This document shows, in pieces, positions 54,501 through 62,746 of a stretch of 64,000 nucleotides of DNA. The notes beneath the pieces were generated by a model. The model saw only the letters and a list, made by a program, of their open reading frames with translations. It was not told the DNA's origin and ran no database searches. Both the position numbers and the translations under genes were made by a program. This DNA is from Chionoecetes opilio. Taxonomy: Eukaryota; Arthropoda; Malacostraca; Decapoda; Majidae. The number at the start of each line of letters is the position of its first letter. Within the stretch, counting starts at the first letter, position 1. The DNA is taken from contig JACEEZ010012712.1 of assembly GCA_016584305.1 (NCBI GenBank), positions 10,001 through 74,000 on the forward strand, given 5' to 3'.

Positions 54501-54599
54501 TATCATTTTAGAAAACGGTAGAGAGAGAAAGCGAAATTGAAGCTGTATCAGTAATGGAAACAAGCTGATGGTCCTCCCGTCATGAAGAAAGGCAAGGAC

Positions 54600-54990
54600 T
54601 CAACACCCAAACAGGTCTTTTTCTTCTTCTTTTTTTACATTTGTGCCTATAGCGCATGTAGGCAGTGACCTCCAGGGGTGGGATGGCAGGCCCTGGAGGT
54701 TCACTTGAGGGCTTGATGGTTGGCCCTCGCCCGTAGTGGCACAGGCAGGATTTTATAGTGACGCCTGTGATTACAGGCTCATGCCGCCCCCCTGTGTCCT
54801 CCCATGCACTCACAATCGAAGGTAGTGTTAATGGGCAGCATGTGGGTGTTCTTATGCCACTCGACGGTGCAGAAAGATCTTAAGTGGATATTCGCCCTCC
54901 TCGGGGATCGAACTTGGGTCACCGAGCACGCCACTCGGAGACACTAACCTGCTACCGCTCCCCGTCAGGTTGGTCAGGAAACCATCCGTC
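54600..54990 (-). mobile_element. tRNA-derived SINE, copy 1 (minus orientation)
   Basis: Reverse complement of the SINE at 56,318-56,662. It has a T-run (poly-A of the minus strand) and acatttgtgcctatagcgca, then tcgatccccg-type B-box sequence read on the minus strand (ggggatcgaacttgggtcac on plus). It ends about 45-60 bases upstream of the exon 2b acceptor. Confidence 0.85.
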
Positions 54991-55026
54991 TCCACACTGG
55001 CACTCACTCCACCTTGGTTTTTCCAG

Positions 55027-55245
55027 ACACGGTGGCTATTTACCTAGAGTGCCACAATCGCGTGTTGGCACCCTTAGGCCATGAAATCTCCTGGGTGCAG
55101 CTGATGGCACAGATGGGACTCAGTGCCGTAGAGGTGTGCCAAAACCTGTGTAGAGACTTTCACCTGGAGATCACACCTGAAGACTACATGAAGAGGTTGT
55201 CTGTGATCTACCCCGAGGTGTTCCCTGGCTCTGTGTGTATGCCAG
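55027..55245 (+). CDS. PUDP: PUDP-like phosphatase, exon 2b (alternative cap segment)
   Basis: Acceptor ccttggtttttccag (55,026), donor ATGCCAG|GTACTG; 219 bases, phase 1-1, the same as exon 2a. The product is DTVAIYLECHNRVLAPLGHE, ISWVQLMAQMGLSAVEVCQN, LCRDFHLEITPEDYMKRLSV, IYPEVFPGSVCMPG (74 residues). Against 2a, by my alignment without gaps, 17 of 74 residues agree, including DT, Y6, E8, W23, MG (30-31), Y54, Y62, FP (66-67) and PG at the end. Against 2c 53 of 74 agree. The Glu of DTE is replaced by Val. The lack of stops and indels indicates selection. It is probably used instead of, not together with, the other exon 2s, because joining two would duplicate the cap. Confidence 0.88.
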
Positions 55246-55283
55246 GTACTGATGCCTTGACTCACCCTGCACTTGAGGCGCTT

Positions 55284-55506
55284 ATTTCAGAAAGTCGATA
55301 AGCGCCATCATAAAAAACTAAGAAAATGGCTTCAAAATGCTTCAATGTTCAAAATGTCATATCTTTGAACCAAGCATACAAAATTATGAATTCATCGTTT
55401 TGTATGCTTGGTTCAAAAGATATGACATTTTGTATATTGAAACATTTTGAAGCCATTTTCTTAGTTTTTTAATAATTGATGGCGCTTATCGACTTTCTGA
55501 AATTAG
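55284..55506. mobile_element. Foldback MITE immediately after exon 2b
   Basis: tttcagaaagtcgataagcg ccatca...ttttgtatgcttggttcaaa. The left arm (55,288-55,382) and right arm (55,398-55,501) are near-perfect reverse complements around a ~14-base centre, ttatgaattcatcg. It starts about 40 bases downstream of the exon 2b donor. No coding capacity. Confidence 0.92.
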
Positions 55507-55724
55507 CACCTCACTTATATTTGCACACCCAAAGCTTGCACCCTTAACCCAGCACCCAGCAGCCCACACTCTAGATTTTTTTAGCTGCTTACCCTTCTAC
55601 ACAGAATACTTTGGTCCATATGCAGACTATTTTATCACTATTTGTAGGCTGCATCCTCTTTGTCTCCTAGTTGTGTCTCAGGAAGGTTTTGTCTCTGTTT
55701 GTTATGTTTGCTAATACTGTACGT

Positions 55725-55761
<37 letters not shown>

Positions 55762-56180
55762 CGCTCTCTCTCGCTCTCGCTCTCTCTCTCTCTCTCTCAC
55801 ACACTTTTTCTAAGAAGTACCTATATGAACATTAATTAAAACACATTCCATTATTATATAGTGAAGAAAAAAGTAAAGAAGTATACAGTATTGGTTTACT
55901 GTGCAGTGTGTGTGAGCCAAGGGGAGAAGAGCTAAGGCAAGGAAGAGGAAGGCAAGAGCACCAAACCCAAGAAATAGAGAACAACATAAAAGACTAGAAA
56001 TGAATATTTGACGATAAGAAGGAATGAGTTGAGAAAAACTTAGTTCACAAATGTGAAGATGAAGCTGTTCTATAGCTATATAAATGGAAAACTTGGAGCA
56101 TAAGGAAAGGGTAGTAAGACTAAAAAGATAAAAATGTATATAGTATATGAGGGCCCAAAGAAATGGGTGAAATAATGAAC
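55507..56180 (+). repeat. Intron segment duplicated upstream of exon 2c (copy 2)
   Basis: 55,670-56,040 matches 53,718-54,110 in order with many indels: gtctcaggaaggttttgtct, CT tract 55,725-55,798, ctttttctaagaagtaccta, gtgtgtgagccaagggg, gaaggcaagagcaccaaacc and agactagaaatgaatatttg. Confidence 0.85.
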
Positions 56181-56317
56181 AATAACTTTCAGAAAGGGAA
56201 AGTGAGGAAAGAAACTGAGTGTAGACAACCACTAGGAGAGGAAAGAGACAGATATGGGACATCAATGCAACTTACAAGTCACATTGCAATGCAACAATGT
56301 GACTTGACACCGGCACT

Positions 56318-56662
56318 ACCGGGGAGGCGGGAGCAGAGTGGTTAGCGTCTCCGAGTGGCGTGTTCGGTGACCCGAGTTCGATCCCCGATGAGGGCGAATA
56401 TCCACTTAAGATTTTTTGCGCCGTCGAGTGGCCTAAGAACACCCACATGCCCTGCCCATTAACTCTACCTTCGATTGCGAGTGCATCGGAGGACACGGGG
56501 GGGGGCATGAGCCTCTAATCACAGGCGTCACTATAACAATCCTGCCTGTGCCACCACGGGCGAGGGTCAACCATCACAGCCCTCAAGTGAACCTCCAGGG
56601 CCTACCATCCCACCCCTGGAGGTCACTGCCTACACGCACTATAGGCACAAATGTAAAAAATC
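56318..56662 (+). mobile_element. tRNA-derived SINE, copy 2 (plus orientation)
   Basis: ggcgggagcagagtggttag (A-box-like) then gtgacccgagttcgatcccc (B-box-like) form a tRNA-like head of about 75 bases. A body follows (aatatccacttaag...; gcctgtgccaccacgggcga) and the tail ctataggcacaaatgtaaaaaa. It ends about 24 bases before the exon 2c acceptor, so the branch-point region of that intron is at or inside the SINE. Confidence 0.87.
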
Positions 56663-56685
56663 TCACTCCACCTTGGTCTTTCCAG

Positions 56686-56904
56686 ACACGGTGGGCATTC
56701 ACCATGAGTGCCACAGTCGCATCTTGGCATCCTTAGGCCACAAAATCTCCTGGGCACAGCTGTTGGCACAGATGGGCTATAATGCCATAGACGTGTGCCA
56801 GAACCTGTGTAGGGACTATCACCTGGAGATCACGCCTGAAGAATACAGGAGGAGGTTATATAAGATCTACCCCGAGGTGTTCCCTGGCACAGCCTGTATG
56901 CCAG
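56686..56904 (+). CDS. PUDP: PUDP-like phosphatase, exon 2c (alternative cap segment)
   Basis: Acceptor ccttggtctttccag (56,685), donor ATGCCAG|GTACTG; 219 bases, phase 1-1. The product is DTVGIHHECHSRILASLGHK, ISWAQLLAQMGYNAIDVCQN, LCRDYHLEITPEEYRRRLYK, IYPEVFPGTACMPG (74 residues). It is the sister of 2b (53 of 74 identical) and shares its intron flanks, while being about as far from 2a as 2b is. Differences from 2b include three charge changes in the helix after ITPE (YMKRLSV versus YRRRLYK). Splicing to exon 3 restores P-G-A-E-R exactly as for 2a. Confidence 0.88.
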
Positions 56905-58200
56905 GTACTGATGCCTGGGCTCTTTCTCAACCTGCACTTACATCCAAAGCCTTAAAGTAATCGTCCAGACCCATTTTTTCTTTGCATAATTATGTTGAAT
57001 GTTCATTCAAGATACCTAATCCACAAAAAATAATTCATTTCCACGCCTTATTTCCCTAAAAACATGACCTTTGTAAAAAGCGCGGGAAAAACAACAGCTT
57101 CATTCCAGCCGTGGCGCGAAACTTGCTGGCGACGTCAAGTTCGGTAGCTTCCCAGCCCTGCCTGATACAAATACACAAGAATCAGAAATAAATACTACTT
57201 GAAGAATTTGGGTGCTTCTGATATTTTTTTTTGCGATGTGGCATATACTTGCATCCTTCATGGATACAGCAAGAAAGCTGTGCCTTGGCAGAGAGCTTAG
57301 CACCCATTTCCGACCTATTTGGCCATGATATGTGTGTGTAGCGCCTGGCTGTGGCGGGTGAGAGGAGCGCGACAAGACAGTGTGTTTCACACCGCACTCC
57401 TCTCACCTGCCATTGCAGGCGCTCACACAACTCATGGCAAAGCGGAAAGGCTAGCTCTTGAAAGGCACAGTCCTTTGTACCATTGGCATGAAGTATGTGT
57501 GTATCGCCGAAAGATATCCGGTGAGAGACCAACTTAAGTCATGTTTTTTCGACCTCTGTTATTGCACGGCCAGCGGGCTACACAACTCATGCGATAGCCG
57601 GTGGTGTGCTTCTTGCAAAGCACGTTTTGAGAGCTCGGGATTTACAGTGAAGGATCATTTATAATACGCAAAGAATATACCAGCAAACACAAATCTAGTT
57701 TATATTTTTTCTGGACTTCTCTGTTATTGATTAATCAGGGGTGGAAAGTCCGCAACTTGACTGCGTAGCCGTTACCGCACTTTGACTGTTCTTAGCTTTT
57801 GACCTGACTCGGGGAATTGATTTTATGCGGATATTAAAAACGCTGATATGATGGAAAGCTAACCACGTTTGATTATCGTCATTTGTACTTAAGTGTGCAT
57901 TCAATGACGAAAGAAGGTTCTGGCACAATACTTTAACCTTAACCTCACTTAAGAATTCTTAATCCTTTTGCTATAAAGTTCCTTGTTCTTCTGCACATTA
58001 CTTTTCCTTATGTACAATATCTACCTTACATTAATGTGTTAATCTGTTGTACACTATCAACTGTTGACATAATGACCAAAGGTACAGTACTACTATACTA
58101 CACATTATACAGTACCAAACAGTACAATCCTATTCTTGTATAAAAGGTTTTCCTAAAATTTAGCTTTCTCCTTATATTACCTTGTACAATCTTAGGCATT
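56905..58200. other. Intron 2 sequence, partly repeat-derived
   Basis: 57,180-57,260 shares gaagaattt..gtgcttctgatatttttttt and tggcatatacttgcatccttcat with 8,378-8,440. 57,335-57,425 is an inverted repeat (agcgcctggctgtggcgggtgagagg versus cctctcacctgccattgcaggcgct). No gene is recognised. Confidence 0.5.
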
Positions 58201-58204
58201 AATC

Positions 58205-58368
58205 AGTACATAACTAGCTTGTACAGTACATAACTAGCTTGTACAGTACATAACTAGCTTGTACAGTACATAACTAGCTTGTACAGTACATAACTAGCTT
58301 GTACAGTACATAACTAGTACATAACTAGCTTGTACAGTACATAACTAGCTTGTACAGTACATACCAGT
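58205..58368. repeat. 20-bp minisatellite, about eight copies
   Basis: The unit is cttgtacagtacataactag. One copy is half-length near 58,316. Confidence 0.95.
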
Positions 58369-58399
58369 ATAGGACAGTTTTTACAGATTTTCACCATTT

Positions 58400-60250
58400 A
58401 CCGTTGTCATCAGTTTTTTGACAAGGAGAGGTATGTCAGGAGTCTCGCTGAGGATGTTGAGGGTCATTTGAACGCTAATGCCCTCCGACCCGCCTACCGA
58501 GCCCTGAAAAAGCTCCGTTCCAAGTCTCCTTCTCGGGCGAGTGCTATTCGAACAGCAGATGGACGCCTCGTGTCGGACATGGATGGGCAGATGGCTCGTT
58601 GGGCTGAGTACTTTGGGCAGTTGTTCACGGTGGACCCTCCAACTGAGCAGCTTCACACCACTGGGTTACAGGCAGTGGATGCTGATCCTCCCATTGACGA
58701 AAGCGCACCCTCTCTTGACGAAGTCAGAGAGGCTGTAGCAAAGTTGAGGGGTGGAAAGGCAGCTGGTGTTTGTAATATCAGTGCGGAGCTCCTCAAAGCT
58801 GGGGGTGAGGCCATGATCCGCGGGTTGCATGCTGTCCTGACTGCCGTGTGGCAATCAGGTACCATTCCTCTTGACTGGAAAAGGGGGCTGGTCGTCCCTA
58901 TCTGGAAAGGGAAAGGGGACCGTCAGGACTGCAACAATTACCGCGGTATTACACTGCTCAGCGTACCAGGCAAGGTGCTTGCCCATCCATTGCTGACACG
59001 GATTCGCAGTTATCTGGTGAAGCATCAGAGACCTCAGCAGTCTGGGTTCACGCCTGGTAAGTCAACAACGGACCGTATCCTAGCGCTTCGTGTCCTGGTG
59101 GAAAGCCGACGTGAGTTTCGACAGGGAATGCTTGCAGCCTATGTTGATCTCAAGAAGGCATTTGACTCAGTGCATCGTGAGTCACTCTGGGATCTTCTGC
59201 GACTTCGAGGGATTCCTGCAAGGACTATTGGTTTGATAACTGGTCTGTATTCTGGGACTGAGAGTGCTGTGAAGTGTGGGGCAGGTGTATCCAGCTTCTT
59301 TCCTGTGAATACAGGAGTGAGGCAAGGGTGCGTCCTTGCCCCATCACTTTTCAACGCTTGTATGGACTGGGTATTGGACAAGGTTGTAGATCAAAGTGAT
59401 TGTGGAGCATCCGTCGGCAACACCAAGATCACTGATCTTGTTTTTGCCGATGATGCAGTAATCTTTGCTGAGTCGCTGGAGGTCCTGGTGATGGCTCTCG
59501 AGGCGCTGCACGAGGAGGCAAAGCCTTTGGGACTTGAGGTCTCCTGGCTCAAGACCAAGGTCCAGGTTTTTGGAGACTTACTAGATGAAGCAGTACAGTC
59601 TGTTCATGCGTGTGGCGAGGACATTGAGATCTTGGAAAGTTTTACATACCTTGGTAGCGCAGTCCATATGACGGCAGGTCACGTCAAGAAGTCTTACGGC
59701 GGATTGGCATAGCCCACGGTGTTATGGACTCGGTCAGCGGGAGTATTTGGCGTTGTCGGTACCTGTGCAGGAGGACAAAGATCCGGATCTTCAAGTCGCT
59801 TGTGATCCCTGTCTTACTCTATGGTTGTGAGACATGGACACTAAATAGCGACTTGAAGAGACGAATCAATGCCTTTGGTAATAAGTGTCTTCGCAGAATC
59901 ATGGGGTATCGCTGGGGTGATTACGTGTCAAATCAGCGATTGCACCGTGAGACTGAATCGAGGCTATTACCTGCATAGTCCGTCAGCGCCAACTTCGGCT
60001 ATGTGGGCATGTGTCACGCTACCCTGAAACCGATCCTTCCCACCGGGTTGTATCTGTTAGAGACAATCTGGCGTGGAGGAGGCCAAGGGGGCGCCCACAA
60101 GGCTCATGGCTGGGGCAAGTTGATGTTTCTTGTCGAGAGCTGCTTGGTATGGGAAAGGAGCCTGCATGGGAACTCGCCCCCGGGAGTGGCGTCCTAGGGT
60201 GGGCGAGGCGACGCACCCCCCGGCATATGCCCCCAGTGATTGATTGATCA
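58400..60250 (+). pseudogene. LINE reverse transcriptase, 5'-truncated (RTE-like)
   Basis: 58,468-59,712 codes a reverse transcriptase: GLVVPIWKGKGDRQDCNNYR and GITLLSVPGKV (RT 1-2), QQSGFTPGKSTTDRI, YVDLKKAFDSVHR (first catalytic Asp), GVRQGCVLAPSLF, and VFADDAVIFAESL (FADD, catalytic Asp pair). Frame then shifts near 59,690 into 59,724-59,978 (LVIPVLLYGCETWTL; NKCLRRIMGYRWGDYVS), a stop, and a decayed tail to about 60,240. There a tgattgattgat repeat resembles the short tandem 3' tail of RTE elements. The endonuclease is missing. The insertion lies in the intron before exon 3, same strand as the gene. Confidence 0.85.
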
Positions 60251-60734
60251 GTTTTTTAGTCATTGTTTTTATGTTCATCGCCTCATTGTGATTGTCTTTA
60301 TCTGTGCTTGTTTCTGCTCACCTCTCTGGTTATGCTGGCCTCACCCTCCCTTCTCTGGTCTGCTTCATTGTTGTTTTGGCGACTTTCTTTCCTTAATTTT
60401 ATGCATGGCTATATTTCCTTTCCTTATTTCATTTTAAATTTAAGGTTATTAAGGCAAGAACCAGAAATCCAGTATTTTCAATCCGGTTAATAATTGCAAT
60501 ATTAGTAATGTAAATAATGATATATGACCATATATTACTTATATTAATACTTGCCAGATATTACAGCATATAAGACGCACTCCTTCAGCATAGGATGTTT
60601 AGGAATAAAGTAACCATTCTCTTCACAAATACAATGGACGGCTATTTGTTTACCCTTTTTTTATAATTACCAAGGGTTGCGTCGTATATGCCTTGAAATA
60701 CGGTAGTGCCTGAATGAAATAAGCTTATATAATG
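60251..60734. other. Intron sequence without a recognised feature
   Basis: T-rich. A phrase tgcgtcgtatatgccttgaa atacggtagt recurs at 61,285-61,320 on the other side of the two MITEs, so the flank is duplicated. Confidence 0.5.
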
Positions 60735-60955
60735 TAACCGCTACCCTCAATAACACTATAGTCGCCACTGCACTAATGTCGCCAGGTGCCATATATTACA
60801 CATTTTAGCATCACTACAGACTGTATGTGCCACTAAAGAGGCATGCACAGTAGTTTATATTATGTACATGTCTTAAGTGGCACATACAAATTTATAGTGA
60901 TGCTAAAATTTGTAATATATGGTGCCGGGCGACATTAGTGCAGTGGCGACTATAC
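60735..60955. mobile_element. MITE of the TAGTCGCC family
   Basis: atagtcgccactgcactaat gtcgccaggtgccatatatt faces aatatatggtgccgggcgac attagtgcagtggcgactat. The inner arms (tttagcatcacta...tagtgatgctaaa) also pair. About 215 bases, adjacent to the next element. Confidence 0.92.
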
Positions 60956-61077
60956 AGTAAAACCTCTCATGTTCGGACCCTCATTATTCGGACTTTGACA
61001 TTATTCGGACCTCTTTTTTTCTTTTTTTTTCTTTTTTTTATGGGTCGAAATTTCCTAGCTATATATATATACCTTAG

Positions 61078-61134
<57 letters not shown>

Positions 61135-61232
61135 TATTTATATATAACATACCCCCCATTATTCGGATCCTTGCATTACTCGGACCACTCCTTGGCCCAA
61201 TTAGTCCGAATATGAGAGGTTTTACTGTATTG
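60952..61232. mobile_element. Pogo/Tigger-like MITE with a poly-T core
   Basis: Ends acagtaaaacctctcatgtt cgga and tccgaatatgagaggtttta ctgt are inverted repeats. Inside, attattcgga words and cctagctatatatata flank a ~55-base T-run. It is the best-preserved of three copies (others at 13.35 and 19.6 kb). Tandem placement right next to the preceding MITE suggests insertion into or beside it. Confidence 0.9.
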
Positions 61233-61395
61233 TTAATGACGGCAGAGCAATTTATTTTAGCATTTTTTATATCATTACAAAAGCTGCGTCGTATATGCCA
61301 TGAAATTCGGTAGTTGCTGAATGAAATAAGCTTATGTAAAGTAACCGGCAAGCCTTAGGGAACCTGGTCACCCATCCTTCACCCTATTCACCCAG

Positions 61396-61628
61396 GGGCA
61401 GAGAGACTGGTGCGTCATCTCCACAAGCACAAGATCCCCATCGCCATAGCCTCAGGGGGAGCACAGGACAGCTTCGTCCTCAAGACCACCAATCACGGTG
61501 CCTTGGTGGAACTGTTCAGCCACATGGTGCTTGCCTCCAGTGACCCCGAGGTGACCAAGGGAAAGCCTGAGCCTGACGTGTTCCTGGTGTGTGCCGGACG
61601 CTTCCCTGACCAACCAGACCCTACCAAG
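61396..61628 (+). CDS. PUDP: PUDP-like phosphatase, exon 3 (HAD motifs II and III)
   Basis: Acceptor ctattcacccag, donor ACCAAG|GTGGGT. Two bases complete the Gly codon from exon 2, then 77 codons follow, out phase 0. The product reads GAERLVRHLHKHKIPIAIAS, GGAQDSFVLKTTNHGALVEL, FSHMVLASSDPEVTKGKPEP, DVFLVCAGRFPDQPDPTK. The Ser of AIASGG is HAD motif II and the Lys of KGKPEPD motif III, and the order and spacing match human PUDP. It starts at the same PG-A position for all exon 2 variants. Confidence 0.93.
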
Positions 61629-61647
61629 GTGGGTCTACTCGCCGCAC

Positions 61648-61836
61648 GTTAAGTTGGCGAAAATGGGGCTGCTTCACTCCCCCCTTCCGAACGCCTGGGA
61701 TTGGCTGAGGTGTTGGGTGTTGAGTGAGAATGCCTTACTCCAAGTTCCGCCCTAAAGCCCCAACACCCAACACCTCAGCCAATCCCGTTTATTGGGAAGG
61801 GGAGAGTGAGGGGCATCATTTTTGCCAACTTAAATA
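61648..61836. mobile_element. Small MITE with TTAA-flanked inverted ends after exon 3
   Basis: TTAAgttggcgaaaa at 61,650 faces ttttgccaacTTAA at about 61,832. Inner arms gggattggctgaggtgttgg and ccaacacctcagccaatccc also pair. It begins about 20 bases downstream of the exon 3 donor. Confidence 0.85.
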
Positions 61837-62290
61837 CAGCAAGTTTAGTTCCCTGTTTGTAAATTTTCAGGAATGTCAAACTCGTAATGATCTGTCTTTT
61901 TGTCTGGGATTTGCTCAGTTCATAGAGTTGATCCCCCGGTTCTTTTAGATCATCCTCAGGGTATTGCCCAGGCAGCCAAATAATGCACAAATCCACAGTT
62001 TCATATTGTACTTTTATTTACAATAAAGCAACAACAACAACACAAAAAAAATGAAAGAAAGAAGTGGTGTCCGGCCACAGGTGGAGCGAGACACTGGCAG
62101 AAAGCTCGCTGGTAGCCGCCCTCTGTCATGACCAGGCGATAAAGCATCATCCCTACGTCTGAGCCTTGCATAAAGGATGACTCTTTTTGCCATCCTCCGT
62201 GTGAAGGTCAATTCTCAACAGTATCCTTACCACTTATTTTTTTTATAAACTAAATTCTTTTTGATAATTACAATCTTTCCTTGCCAACTC
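61837..62290. other. Intron 3 sequence without a recognised feature
   Basis: A minus-strand frame at 62,014-62,211 (Arg-rich) has no family match. Nothing else is seen. Confidence 0.45.
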
Positions 62291-62504
62291 TTAACCTCTT
62301 GAGACCCAGAGCGTAATTTCCATTGTAATGTGGGTACCATTAGACAATTTTTAGTGACTATAAGCAATATTTTATAGATATAACCTGTTTAGTATCCTTG
62401 GCCACTAACTAATGTGGTATATTCAGTTACTTTTCGTAATTTTATAGCAAACAACAGACCATTTATAATATAGCAAAGGAAAGTTCTGGGTGTGAAGGGG
62501 TTAA
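62291..62504 (+). mobile_element. TTAA MITE family, copy E
   Basis: TTAAcctcttgagacccaga at the left and ctgggtgtgaaggggTTAA at the right. It ends 50 bases before the exon 4 acceptor, leaving only the branch-point and pyrimidine region between element and exon. Confidence 0.92.
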
Positions 62505-62554
62505 TTTATATGCAAACCTCCGTGTCGCTGCTCACCGCCACCTCCTTCCCTCAG

Positions 62555-62746
62555 TGCCTTGTGTTTGAGGACGCCCCCAACGGTGTGGCGGCGGCAGCGG
62601 CGGCCGGCATGCAGGTGGTGATGGTGCCCGATGCCCGGCTGAGTAGTGACCTGACCGAGGGTGCCACTCAGGTGCTGGGCTCTCTGGAGGACTTCAAGCC
62701 AGAGAGTTTTGGCCTCCCGCCCTATGCAAAGGAGATGGCGGTGTAG
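62555..62746 (+). CDS. PUDP: PUDP-like phosphatase, exon 4 (HAD motif IV, stop)
   Basis: The acceptor is cctccttccctcag. The exon starts in phase 0 with [63 protein letters not shown] and TAG (62,744-62,746). EDAPNG supplies the metal-binding acidic residues of HAD motif IV, and GMQVVMVPD...LSSDL...LEDFKPE-FGLP is nearly identical in layout to the C-terminus of human PUDP. The alanine run (gcggcggcagcggcggcc) is GC-rich and may vary in length. Confidence 0.94.
   Translation, partial: CLVFEDAPNGVAAAAAAGMQVVMVPDARLSSDLTEGATQVLGSLEDFKPESFGLPPYAKEMAV

Larger units (their letters stand above)
46388..62746 (+). other. PUDP: PUDP/HDHD1/GS1-like HAD phosphatase gene, whole locus
   Basis: Four coding positions are spliced from exon 1 (58 nt), one of three exon 2 variants (219 nt each), exon 3 (233 nt) and exon 4 (192 nt). 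The total is 702 nt, or 233 residues plus stop, against about 228 for human PUDP. Every junction keeps frame whichever exon 2 is used. All four HAD motifs are present: DVDG in exon 1, the Ser of IASGG and the Lys of KGKPEPD in exon 3, and EDAPNG in exon 4. The family dephosphorylates small metabolites such as pseudouridine 5'-phosphate in the cytosol. Intron 1 (6.8 kb) and the other introns are filled with transposons and satellites. Confidence 0.9.

Noticed and set aside
56318..56400. tRNA gene
   Set aside because: A- and B-box-like sequence is present, but it is the head of a SINE with body and A-rich tail. Cloverleaf arms do not pair well and an inverted copy lies at 54.6-55.0 kb.
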